A stretch of DNA of 55,339 nt from Nanobdellota archaeon (GTDB taxonomy: Archaea; Nanobdellota; Nanobdellia; Woesearchaeales; UBA9642): NCBI GenBank assembly GCA_021813435.1, contig JAKAKR010000011.1:1-55339 (forward strand), given 5' to 3'. Shown here piece after piece: positions 23,681 to 31,067 of the stretch; position 1 is the stretch's first letter; each line of letters opens with the position of its first letter. Under the pieces are notes generated by a model. The model had not been told where the DNA came from, searched no databases, and saw only the letters and a program-made list of their open reading frames with translations. The translations under genes were made by a program, and so were the position numbers.

Positions 23681-24262
23681 ATGAATATGCACGATTTAAA
23701 TTCATTTATCGGAAAAGAGAACGACGATTTAGAGAAAGAATTAGGATTTACCCATTATATTGAATTAAAAGACAGATTATCTTCTGGCAGAGATCAAGAT
23801 CATGACGCTGTTATTAAGTCACTTATAGAATTTGCTTTTGGACAACAATTAAAGATTGTAAAGACTGATGATGGTGTCATTGCTGAAATTTTTGATATGC
23901 AACTTAAAGATATAATATCCAACTTAGAATTATTAAAAAATAAGAGAGGTGTATTCTGGGAAGAAGAAACAGAAATGTGTTTTGCTCTTCTCGGAGATAA
24001 TTTTTTCTCATATGTGTTCCCAAATATGATTATGTTTTCTGCAGATGAAGAGAACACCAATAGGATGTCTGATCTTTTGCAAAAACATAATTTAGACCAC
24101 TTTGGACCTGAAACAATTGGAAAATACGAACATACTGATGTTGAGCACAAGAAAATAAAGCTTGGTAAAAATGAGCCTTGCTATTGTGGTTCAGGAATGA
24201 AATACAAAAAATGCTGTTTAAACAAGGATATTGAGAAATATGGTCATGCAATCAAAATCTGA
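23681..24262 (+). CDS. SEC-C motif protein, 193 aa
   Basis: The last 35 residues are a SEC-C zinc motif, KNEPCYCGSGMKYKKCCL, as on the C-terminus of SecA and many uncharacterised proteins. The rest is alpha/beta and acidic (about 1-155) with no motif I recognise. The 3' end overlaps the next gene. Function unknown; the motif often marks protein- or nucleic-acid-binding partners. Confidence 0.75.
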   Translation: MNMHDLNSFIGKENDDLEKELGFTHYIELKDRLSSGRDQDHDAVIKSLIEFAFGQQLKIVKTDDGVIAEIFDMQLKDIISNLELLKNKRGVFWEEETEMCFALLGDNFFSYVFPNMIMFSADEENTNRMSDLLQKHNLDHFGPETIGKYEHTDVEHKKIKLGKNEPCYCGSGMKYKKCCLNKDIEKYGHAIKI

Positions 24263-24890
24263 GACTCCCCAGGTAACCTGGATAATATTAAATGCTATCA
24301 AAGAATTGCAAGTCGGAAAGATTAAACTAGCCCAATTTCTCAAAGGATCAAAATCAAAAAATATAATCTCAATAAATATTAAGCAAGGATACGGTGGTCT
24401 AATGTGGTGTGATACACCAACAATCACAGGATTTATAGAACAAATAGAAGTCATCGGACTAATAAATAAAAAAAATATCAATCAAGGATATTATAATTAT
24501 CCAGTTTATTTCCTAACAGAAGCAGGAAAAAAGGTTTTAGAAGAGAAAACAGAAATTGCACTTCAAAAAATAAAGCACACAAAACCTATTTCGGTAGGAT
24601 TTTCAGAAGAAGAAACATTAAAATTAATCCATGAAGGGAAAAACATTGCTCAAATAGTTGCCGAGCGAAAACTTACAGAATCAACAATATACACTCATTG
24701 CTTCAGACTTATTGTAAATAATCTCTTATCAAGCCAAGATATAATCTCAGATGAAACTATACATAAGATAATCAATGCTACAAATAAGCTTTCAGAGCCA
24801 TCGGTAAAAACTGTAAAAGAATTATTTCCCGAAATAAGCTATGAAGAAATAAGATGCGTTCTTGCAGAACAAAGAGGCAAAACAAAATGA
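24240..24890 (+). CDS. Stand-alone RQC winged-helix plus HTH_40-like protein
   Basis: Residues about 8-100 resemble the RQC winged helix of RecQ helicases (ILNAIKELQVGKIKLAQFLKGSKSKNI, then YGGLMWC, and YPVYFLTEAGKKVL). Residues about 120-170 resemble the helix-turn-helix domain that follows it in RecQ proteins (GKNIAQIVAERKLTESTIYTH). The helicase motor is absent, so this is a DNA-binding part without its ATPase. The start could also be ATG 24246. It overlaps the SEC-C gene. Confidence 0.65.
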   Translation: MVMQSKSETPQVTWIILNAIKELQVGKIKLAQFLKGSKSKNIISINIKQGYGGLMWCDTPTITGFIEQIEVIGLINKKNINQGYYNYPVYFLTEAGKKVLEEKTEIALQKIKHTKPISVGFSEEETLKLIHEGKNIAQIVAERKLTESTIYTHCFRLIVNNLLSSQDIISDETIHKIINATNKLSEPSVKTVKELFPEISYEEIRCVLAEQRGKTK

Positions 24891-25102
24891 AAGAACAATG
24901 TAAAATCTGCAAGAAAGAATGCGGCTCAGGAATCTGGCTATCGCCACAATTTAACAATGAAAAAGTTCTTTTGTTTTGCAGTGAAGAATGCAAGGAAAAA
25001 TATATCCTAACTAAGTTAGAGAGAATAAAAATCAATTACCCTGACTATTATGAAAAAGTAAAGAATAAAGGCGCTTTTTGGATAAAACGAGGAAAGAAAT
25101 AA
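24887..25102 (+). CDS. Small TRASH-like zinc-finger protein, 71 aa
   Basis: Starts at ATG 24887, overlapping the previous stop. CKICKKECG and FCSEECKEKY give the cysteine spacing of TRASH/MYM-type zinc knuckles. The remainder is a basic helix (LERIKINYPDYYEKVKNKG). Family and role unknown. It is part of the tightly packed island unit. Confidence 0.55.
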   Translation: MKEQCKICKKECGSGIWLSPQFNNEKVLLFCSEECKEKYILTKLERIKINYPDYYEKVKNKGAFWIKRGKK

Positions 25103-25467
25103 TGGATCTTAATATATTCAAAATTAGATACGAATGGTATGAAGGAGACAATGGAGAGACGCTTTTAGCTAAAGAAGTAACTAAAGAGCAATTTGAAAAA
25201 GACTTAAGCGAAGCAAGAGACTTTGCTGAGAACCTCAAAGGAAAAGAGGTAAAAGAAGGTTCATATTTAGGAAAAGGATATTCAATAGAATGTTTGCCTG
25301 AGTTCTATGTACAAATAATATGGTTTCTAGTAGAAAAGAAAGGATACTCCGAATGCCAATACAATGAATCTGAAGATTACTATGTTGATGACGATTCAGA
25401 AAAAAAGATAGGACTACAAAAAAGAGTGAAGAAAACAGAATTGGAGAGAATAAATGACCGAACTTAA
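25102..25467 (+). CDS. Hypothetical protein, 121 aa
   Basis: Start ATG 25102 overlaps the preceding TAA as TAATG. N-terminal strand IFKIRYEWYEGDNGETLLA followed by helix KEQFEKDLSEARDFAENL, then CLPEFYVQIIWFLVEKKGY and an acidic segment. It has the look of an uncharacterised small family often met in mobile or accessory regions. No motif gives a function. Confidence 0.55.
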   Translation: MDLNIFKIRYEWYEGDNGETLLAKEVTKEQFEKDLSEARDFAENLKGKEVKEGSYLGKGYSIECLPEFYVQIIWFLVEKKGYSECQYNESEDYYVDDDSEKKIGLQKRVKKTELERINDRT

Positions 25468-25813
25468 ACAGGATAAAAATATGATTATAGGATTATGGCG
25501 CATAACTAAGATGAGCGAGTGGGATAATGATTATGTTAATGAAGAAGTCAAAGCTTACATCAAAATTGAGAAATCAGGAATTGGGGAGTTTCATTTTGGA
25601 TATGTTCAATGCTCAACATCAGGAAGATTCAAAGAATCAAAATATGATTTCACATTTGAAGGAAACGATGAATGCGACCCAATAAACGGTGATGGTTGGA
25701 TGAAAATAAACAAAGACGAAACAGCAGAAGGAGAAATAAGATTTCATAGGCGAGATTGCTCAAAGTTCTGGGCTAAAAGAGAAGTGAGTTTACCAAAACA
25801 GCCGAATTCTTAA
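25454..25813 (+). CDS. Hypothetical protein of an uncharacterised lipocalin-sized family
   Basis: The 119-aa sequence (IIGLWRITKMSEWDNDYVNEE, IEKSGIGEFHFGYVQC, FTFEGNDECDPINGDGW, GEIRFHRRDCSKFWAK) has the alternating strands and conserved GxWRI start of a small beta-barrel family common in bacteria. I know no function. It overlaps the previous gene by 14 bases and ends the accessory unit. Confidence 0.6.
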   Translation: MTELKQDKNMIIGLWRITKMSEWDNDYVNEEVKAYIKIEKSGIGEFHFGYVQCSTSGRFKESKYDFTFEGNDECDPINGDGWMKINKDETAEGEIRFHRRDCSKFWAKREVSLPKQPNS

Positions 25814-25893
25814 CAGCTAACACCTAACATCTACAAGTTGAACAATACGGGTAAAAGGCAAAATTGTTAAATCCGTTGAAATCTTTCAGTGTT

Positions 25894-26535
25894 ATGGATG
25901 AGGAATTAAGAAATAAGTTAATCAGAATCGCCAAAGAAAGAATCTCGGATACTGATGTTTCCCACGATTTTGAACATGCACTGCGGGTGTTGTCAAATGC
26001 CGAAAGAATAGCCGAAGTAGAGCATGGCGATCTTGACGTTATTGTCCCTGCTGCATTGTTCCATGATTTGATTGTCTATCAAAAAAATCATCCGGATAAA
26101 CACCGATCGCAGGAAGAAAGCGCAAAAGCAGCAGAACACATTCTGAATGTCATGGATGATTTTCCTCAGGATAAAATAGCAAAAGTAAAACAGTGTATTC
26201 TTGAGTGTTCTTTCACTAAAGGCATTATCCCTGAATTATTAGAATCGAAAATCCTGCAGGATGCCGATGGATTAGAGGCAACAGGAGCAATCTCCATCAT
26301 GAGAACGTATTCATCGACCGGACAGATGAAAAGACCTTTTTATAACTCTGACGATCCTTTCTGCGAAAACCATAAAGCAGATGCGCAGCAATTTGCACTT
26401 GACCTCTTTTATGAGCGATTGCTCAAAGTTGCGGAGAGAATGCACACCAAAACCGCAAAGAAGATCGCCCAAAGAAGGACTGATTTTTTGATTGATTTTC
26501 TCCACGAGTTCAAGCTGGAATTAGAAGGAAAATAA
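25894..26535 (+). CDS. HD-domain phosphohydrolase
   Basis: Metal-dependent HD hydrolase, about 213 aa. The H...HD...D signature is seen in SHDFEHALRVL, AALFHDLIVY and LQDADGLEATGA, with the usual helices between. Relatives cleave nucleotides or other phosphates, but the substrate cannot be read from the sequence. ATG 25894 is chosen because the domain starts there; an upstream TTG frame exists. Confidence 0.85.
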   Translation: MDEELRNKLIRIAKERISDTDVSHDFEHALRVLSNAERIAEVEHGDLDVIVPAALFHDLIVYQKNHPDKHRSQEESAKAAEHILNVMDDFPQDKIAKVKQCILECSFTKGIIPELLESKILQDADGLEATGAISIMRTYSSTGQMKRPFYNSDDPFCENHKADAQQFALDLFYERLLKVAERMHTKTAKKIAQRRTDFLIDFLHEFKLELEGK

Positions 26536-26693
26536 TTTGCTATAGCCTATCGCTCCGACCATTCCACCGTAATTTTGCGGCGCTCGCATGTTCCACTGTA
26601 TCCTTCATAACGTTCACGCTCTGCTATGCGGTATACTATTACCCGGCACCAGAAATAATCACATTTATATTTTCGAAAACAATAATCATATTC

Positions 26694-27044
26694 ATGAAAC
26701 TACGATATGCTATACTTAAAGTAAGAAACATTCAGCGGGCTAAAAAATTCTACATCCAACTTTTGGGAATGCAGCCTGTAAAGGAAGAGATTGACCGGAT
26801 GGTGGAATTTGATTTAGAGAATTTAAAGATCGGCTTATACAATCCTTTAGCCGACGGTTTTCCTCTGAATGATTCTGATTTTGGGACCAATTGCATGATT
26901 GCTTTCGGGGTTGACGATATCGCATCCGAACTTGCACGTGTTTCCTCATTCGCAGAAATCATGTGTCATGAGAAAGTGGATTATCACGAATGGTTTGAAT
27001 TCAAGGATTCTGAGGGAAATGTTCTGGAGATACATAAGATATAG
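26694..27044 (+). CDS. VOC (glyoxalase/dioxygenase-fold) protein
   Basis: Small one-domain vicinal-oxygen-chelate protein of 116 aa: LRYAILKVRNIQRAKKFY start with helix, YIQLLGMQPV, and the C-terminal FKDSEGNVLEIHKI with the usual Glu metal ligand in the last strand. It is half of a VOC dimer by length. A TATA-like TTATATTTTCG precedes it by about 25 bases. Substrate unknown. Confidence 0.82.
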   Translation: MKLRYAILKVRNIQRAKKFYIQLLGMQPVKEEIDRMVEFDLENLKIGLYNPLADGFPLNDSDFGTNCMIAFGVDDIASELARVSSFAEIMCHEKVDYHEWFEFKDSEGNVLEIHKI

Positions 27045-27061
27045 AGAGTAAATGCGGCGCA

Positions 27062-27337
27062 TTAAAACCATTTCTTTGCGCTTGGCCGGTGATGCGGACA
27101 GCCAGGCCAGCAGCATGGCCGGCGTTTCCCTTTGACAAGGTCTGCGCATCACCGCGCGATATGGTTTTCTCTGGTTTCAGGCTTTTTGACGATTGTGATC
27201 CAGCATATCCATTCGTTACGTGCAAGAGGCGTAAGATCGTTCCATTTTGCAAGTACACCGGATTTTGATTCCAGAACCTTTTGCAGATCAGCCGGCACTT
27301 TATGAATTGTTCCTTCGGCAATTTCTTTTTTCGTCAT
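27062..27337 (-). pseudogene. YdeI/OmpD-associated-like gene with in-frame TGA
   Basis: The frame from ATG 27337 (GGGG seven bases before) reads VPADLQKVLESKSGVLAKWNDLTPLARNEWICWI and KKPETRENHIAR, then hits TGA (27149-27151). It continues in the same frame as CADLVKGKRRPCCWPGCP to a TAA at 27062-27064. The part after the stop is the conserved family C-terminus, so a full-length gene has a single nonsense codon. A truncated functional protein is possible but unlikely. Confidence 0.8.
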
Positions 27338-27475
27338 AGTGCATCCCCGGTAGATTGCATAGCTCCTGATTATATAATGATTTCGATTCAATTCCAACTT
27401 TTGTTCTCTGGATATACTTGTCCTTGTTAAATCTGCTGGTCATGCATTCAACGCAACCTTGCAATACTCCTCTTT

Positions 27476-27484
27476 GTGTAATCG
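27476..27484. repeat. Target-site duplication, left copy
   Basis: GTGTAATCG, identical to the nine bases on the other side of the element (27628-27636). Confidence 0.75.
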
Positions 27485-27627
27485 GGCAAAGTCAAGTTGT
27501 GAATGCGGTGAACGTTACCGCGCTCTCATCGCTCAGTTATTTGTTATATTCCCCGAGTTATTTGTTGCAAAATGTGTTTACTGAGAGTTCGCTGGGCGAT
27601 AACGTTCCCACTTAACTTGACTTTGTC
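27485..27627. mobile_element. 143-bp MITE-like element with terminal inverted repeats
   Basis: Ends are inverted repeats: GGCAAAGTCAAGTT at the left and its reverse complement GACAAAGTCAAGTT at the right (13 of 14). Inner sequence is also partly palindromic (GAACGTTACCGC against GAACGTTATCGC read backwards), so the whole can fold into a long hairpin. AGTTATTTGTT occurs twice near the centre. It has no real coding content. It is flanked by a 9-bp direct repeat, see the neighbouring entries. Confidence 0.8.
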
Positions 27628-27636
27628 GTGTAATCG
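27628..27636. repeat. Target-site duplication, right copy
   Basis: GTGTAATCG, identical to 27476-27484; the 9-bp length limits the transposase family that moved the element. Confidence 0.75.
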
Positions 27637-27671
27637 AAAGATTTATTTACTTTAGGCTGTAAATAGAAACC

Positions 27672-28016
27672 GTGGTTTCAGCAATTGATGAATACATCTC
27701 GCAATTTCCAAAAGAAGTCCAGAATTTGTTGAGTCAGATCAGAAAAACAATCAGAGATATTGTGCCCGAAGCAGAGGAAGTGATAACTTATGGAATCCCC
27801 ACATTCAAATATCATGGCAACCTTGTTCATTTTGCTGCTTTTAAAAAACATATCGGATTCTACCCCACTCCCTCGGGAATAAGCCGATTTAAAAAAGAAT
27901 TATCAAAATATGAGACAGCAAAAGGCTCTGTCAAATTTCCCATTGATAAACCCATTCCGTTTGATCTCATCAAAAAAATTGTGGAATTTAGAGCAAAAGA
28001 AAATAAATCTCAATAG
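27672..28016 (+). CDS. DUF1801 protein (YdhG-like)
   Basis: 114 aa with the DUF1801 pattern: IDEYISQFPKEVQNLLSQIR, VPEAEEVITYGIPTFKYHG, LVHFAAFKKHIGFYPTPSG and VKFPIDKPIPFDLIKKIV. These small cytosolic proteins are widespread. One relative has been called an iron chaperone, but the role is not settled. The start is GTG 27672. Confidence 0.88.
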   Translation: MVSAIDEYISQFPKEVQNLLSQIRKTIRDIVPEAEEVITYGIPTFKYHGNLVHFAAFKKHIGFYPTPSGISRFKKELSKYETAKGSVKFPIDKPIPFDLIKKIVEFRAKENKSQ

Positions 28017-28037
28017 CTAAGAGAAATGTTTTTTTAT

Positions 28038-28994
28038 TCACTCCTTTGAATTGCGCAGCACTGTTTCCTTCCTGCACAATTCTTCTTCGAGTCTGCAGGC
28101 ATTGCATATCTCACCACTGCACGCATCGCCGCATCTCTTGCAGTACTGAAATGTATGCCTGCTTTTCTCTGCGCGGTACTTTTCCTTGAGTTCGGGAAGT
28201 ATCTCCAGAAATGCGTTCACGATCCCGTTCTTTGCGCCAGGAAGTTTTGACTCAATAGCATTGATCTCGTCACGGACAGTCGCCCGGAATGAGAGTCCGA
28301 TGTTCGGACATTCATTGAACTCGACCTTGAATCCCTTGAGCAGTGCGAATAATCGCGATTCTTTCTCACTGATGAAATAGAGCGGCTTGACACGCGGGAC
28401 AAATTTGTCGTTCTGATTCAACCCCGTGATGGGACCGAGCGATGCATTATGGGACATGTTGCCGAGGAGCGTGTTCATCAGAAAACTCTGCGCTTCGTCA
28501 TCAAGATTGTGGCCGGTTGCAAGCTTGGTCGCACCAAGTCGCTTTGCCTCGCGATTCAAGAGTGTACGTCTAAAAATCCCGCAGACCGTGCAGGGTTTCT
28601 TATTTTTTTCTATCCCCTTCTCCCGAATATTGTCGAGCGTATCGCCGAACCGATCCTTGAATGAGACGATCTCGAGTTTGATGTCATACTGCGTGCAGAA
28701 CAGGCGCAGATCATCAAGCGTATGGTCGCGGTATCCTGCAATGCCTTCGTCGATTGCAAGCGCAAAGAACGCGATATGGTGCTCCCGGCAATATTTCATC
28801 GTCATATACAGCACAGACAATGAATCTTTTCCGCCGGATGTTGCAACACAGACCTGATCATCCGGCGCAAACAATCCGAATCGCGTGATGGTTCGCAATA
28901 CCTTGTTCTCAAAATAGTTAATGAAATGGTTCTTACAAAAATTTTGTCCCTGTCCGGTATAGACTGCTTTTTCCGCGCATTTGGTGCATTGCAT
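28038..28994 (-). CDS. tRNA 2-thiolation enzyme (Ncs6/TtuA family)
   Basis: PP-loop ATPase that thiolates tRNA uridines. Zinc cysteines at the N-terminus (CTKC), the PP-loop SGGKDSLSVLY at about residues 53-63, the catalytic pair region PCTVCGIFRR, ATGHNLDDEAQ, and a C-terminal zinc site (CKRCGD, CNACRLEE). 318 aa is usual for archaeal members. AAGGAG lies just before ATG 28994. It follows the sulfur-carrier gene on the same strand. Confidence 0.92.
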   Translation of the reverse strand: MQCTKCAEKAVYTGQGQNFCKNHFINYFENKVLRTITRFGLFAPDDQVCVATSGGKDSLSVLYMTMKYCREHHIAFFALAIDEGIAGYRDHTLDDLRLFCTQYDIKLEIVSFKDRFGDTLDNIREKGIEKNKKPCTVCGIFRRTLLNREAKRLGATKLATGHNLDDEAQSFLMNTLLGNMSHNASLGPITGLNQNDKFVPRVKPLYFISEKESRLFALLKGFKVEFNECPNIGLSFRATVRDEINAIESKLPGAKNGIVNAFLEILPELKEKYRAEKSRHTFQYCKRCGDACSGEICNACRLEEELCRKETVLRNSKE

Positions 28995-29005
28995 ATTATC
29001 TCCTT

Positions 29006-29107
29006 ATTTGTGACCCGCTGCTAGCGAGCCTTCGAACGCAGATGAGATTACAATGAACTCGGCAAATCTTCTGTTTCTCATCTGATGCGAGCCTGCGGGT
29101 AACAAAT
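29006..29107. repeat. 102-bp inverted-repeat hairpin between SAMP and Ncs6 genes
   Basis: ATTTGTGACCCGC (29006-29018) and GCGGGTAACAAAT (29095-29107) pair with one mismatch. Inside, CGCAGATGAGA (29037-29047) pairs with TCTCATCTG and a following GCG. The structure would sit in the mRNA right before the Ncs6 ribosome site, so it may attenuate or process the transcript. It could also be a short repeat element; no target duplication is seen. Confidence 0.6.
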
Positions 29108-29110
29108 GAT

Positions 29111-29308
29111 TCATCCCCCACTCACGACAGAAAGGATCTGGATATCATCTTCTTGTTCGAGAAGTTCATCCTCGAGAACAACAGTTCCGTTTTTTACGAC
29201 GATAACTGTTGAATCCTTGATGCCTAAGTCTAGAAGAAGATCTGCGACACGTATGGCATGTTTTGCAAGCGCAAGCCGCTTGTTTTCCTTCTCAATAAAG
29301 ATATTCAT
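29111..29308 (-). CDS. Ubiquitin-like sulfur carrier (SAMP/MoaD/ThiS type)
   Basis: 65-aa beta-grasp protein ending in the required Gly-Gly (SVVSGG), with the pattern ALAKHAIRVADLLLDLG, STVIVVKNGTVVLED and DDIQILSVV. The C-terminal glycine would be adenylated by the E1 enzyme (19139) and thiolated to pass sulfur to the Ncs6-like enzyme. A TATA tract (ACATTTATAAAA, minus-strand sense, 29351-29362) precedes it. Confidence 0.88.
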   Translation of the reverse strand: MNIFIEKENKRLALAKHAIRVADLLLDLGIKDSTVIVVKNGTVVLEDELLEQEDDIQILSVVSGG

Positions 29309-29377
29309 AGTATGGAGTGAGACTAATTCCCACGATAAGAAAAAGGAATAGATGCGGTTTTATAAATGTATTGTCTC

Positions 29378-30061
29378 TTAAGTTAATACGTTTTTTCTGA
29401 TGACTGCTAATTGTGCATCAAGTTCATACTCAATGGGAACACCGGTCGGTATCTCAAGATTTGGGATGTCTGCATCACTGATCTTTTCCAGGAATTTGAC
29501 AATCGCGCGCAGACTATTGCCGTGCGCAACAATGAGTATAGTCTTGCCTGCCTGCAATTCCTTGGCGATGACCTCGTCGAAAAATGGCACGACGCGTGCA
29601 AGTGTGTCTTTAAGACTCTCGCCGTTCGGTGGCGGAACATCGAATGATCGACGCCAAATATGCACCTGTTCATCGCCATATTTTACTGCAGTATCCTTTT
29701 TGTTTAGTCCTTGCAAGTCTCCATAGTAGCGTTCAGCAATGAGTTTGCTCTGAATGACGGGTAATTCTTTTGCAACTTCGCCAGTGTGATGCTCCCATGC
29801 ATGGATTTGTGTATCATCATAATGATAAATAATTGGCGTTCTTGTATCTTGTAGTTGTGATTGGATAAGCTGCCAGGTATGGATTGATCGGATGAGTTGC
29901 GAGATATATACGGTGTCGAATCGATACTCTTTCAGTTTTATTCCAGCATTTTTTGCTTCCTCAATTCCTTTCGGTGATAATTCAACATCCATCCATCCGG
30001 TGAATCTGTTCTCAAGATTCCAGACGCTTTCTCCATGTCTTACAATGACGAGTTTTGCCAT
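29378..30061 (-). CDS. gpmA: 2,3-bisphosphoglycerate-dependent phosphoglycerate mutase
   Basis: Interconverts 3- and 2-phosphoglycerate in glycolysis. The phospho-histidine is in IVRHGESVWN (His at about residue 9), with NRFTGWMDVELSPKG, AERYYGDLQGLNK, and the second catalytic His in ILIVAHGNSLRAIV. 227 aa is full length. TATTTAAA lies about 25 bases before the ATG with no Shine-Dalgarno, so the mRNA is likely leaderless. Confidence 0.95.
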   Translation of the reverse strand: MAKLVIVRHGESVWNLENRFTGWMDVELSPKGIEEAKNAGIKLKEYRFDTVYISQLIRSIHTWQLIQSQLQDTRTPIIYHYDDTQIHAWEHHTGEVAKELPVIQSKLIAERYYGDLQGLNKKDTAVKYGDEQVHIWRRSFDVPPPNGESLKDTLARVVPFFDEVIAKELQAGKTILIVAHGNSLRAIVKFLEKISDADIPNLEIPTGVPIEYELDAQLAVIRKNVLT

Positions 30062-30082
30062 GCTTGCTCTCTTATCGGTTAC

Positions 30083-30090
30083 TATTTAAA
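30083..30090 (-). promoter_or_regulatory. TATA box for leaderless gpmA
   Basis: TTTAAATA in minus-strand sense, about 25 bases from ATG 30061. Confidence 0.5.
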
Positions 30091-30095
30091 TTTTT

Positions 30096-31034
30096 CTAAT
30101 AGATAAATGCAATCACCACTCCTTGGACCTGGTTGAATCGCACTTTTACTGCATCGACCACAGGGTTATTGTCCCCTTTCATGATGAGGAATGGGCCGAG
30201 ATCATCAGTCCCTTTGCTCATGACGCGATGGACGATGATATCATTGCTCTCATGATAGGACACGACGTCACCGATATTGATGACGTCAATACTCTGCGGC
30301 TTGATCTCAATAGAGTGGGTGTTATGGTTGATGACTGGGAGCATTGATGAGCTGTTGGTGAATGTCGCCCAGGATGCATTATCAACCTTGATGATGACCC
30401 GGTCGGGGAGTACGACGATATCATTGCTTGAGATGATTGCAGGCCTGCGCTCCAGATCATCGTAAATTGGCAGGGTATAATTCTTGAGACATTCAAGGTC
30501 TGTCGGCGGCGTATTCTTCTCAAGGCTGTTGATCTTTTGATCATAATACTGGTTGTAGCAGGAACTTTTCTGGTCAATGGATGCGATTCTTGCATTAAGA
30601 TCAGTGATCTGTTGCATTGCGGTGTATTGCACGTAGATGAGCGATAACGCGATGAGAATAAGAATGAGAACTGCAATTTTTTTGATGATCCCTGAGGAAA
30701 TGATCCACTCAAAGGTGTCCACAAACACTCTCTTTTCGATGATTGCAACTGTTGCGAGCCGTTCATGATACTTGATGCGGTGCTCGATGGTTTCAGCGTA
30801 TTTCTTTTTGTTCTTGATTTTGCGCAACCGTTCTGCAAGTTCAACGTCGCCCAAGACTCCGCCGATCCAACTTGCAAAATCATCATGATCCTTGTTGCAG
30901 TGATAACTGAATTGGTCCTGGTCGATGACATGGATCTCCCGTGCAAGTTCATAGATATTTCTTACGGTGACTCCATTATTGAACCAGAATGCCTTGTCGT
31001 GCGATACGTCCTTTAATACCAACGCGTGATCCAT
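30096..31034 (-). CDS. Membrane signal peptidase I with N-terminal DUF5752-like domain
   Basis: 312 aa from ATG 31034, which has GAGGTG upstream. Residues about 15-75 carry the domain shared with three other proteins of the window (FNNGVTVRNIYELAREI, FSYHCNKDHDDFASWIGGVL). One membrane helix follows at about 118-140. The outer C-terminal part shows SSSMLPVI (Ser nucleophile), IIVHRVMSKG (His in place of the bacterial Lys) and MKGDNNPVVD, as in archaeal/ER-type signal peptidases. It likely trims exported proteins such as those encoded from 36819 on. Confidence 0.8.
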   Translation of the reverse strand: MDHALVLKDVSHDKAFWFNNGVTVRNIYELAREIHVIDQDQFSYHCNKDHDDFASWIGGVLGDVELAERLRKIKNKKKYAETIEHRIKYHERLATVAIIEKRVFVDTFEWIISSGIIKKIAVLILILIALSLIYVQYTAMQQITDLNARIASIDQKSSCYNQYYDQKINSLEKNTPPTDLECLKNYTLPIYDDLERRPAIISSNDIVVLPDRVIIKVDNASWATFTNSSSMLPVINHNTHSIEIKPQSIDVINIGDVVSYHESNDIIVHRVMSKGTDDLGPFLIMKGDNNPVVDAVKVRFNQVQGVVIAFIY

Positions 31035-31067
31035 CTCCACCTCTTTATCTGTTTACTGTGCACGGTA

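Noticed and set aside
27149-27151. TGA as selenocysteine or other recoding
   Set aside because: No family reason for a special residue at this site and no stem seen that would serve recoding; a nonsense change is simpler.
27418-27615. A 65-codon plus-strand reading frame
   Set aside because: It lies across the MITE-like element and owes its openness to the palindromic sequence; the peptide has no family look.
29006-29107. Second MITE
   Set aside because: The ends do not match those of the 143-bp element and there is no target duplication; kept as an inverted repeat of unknown role.
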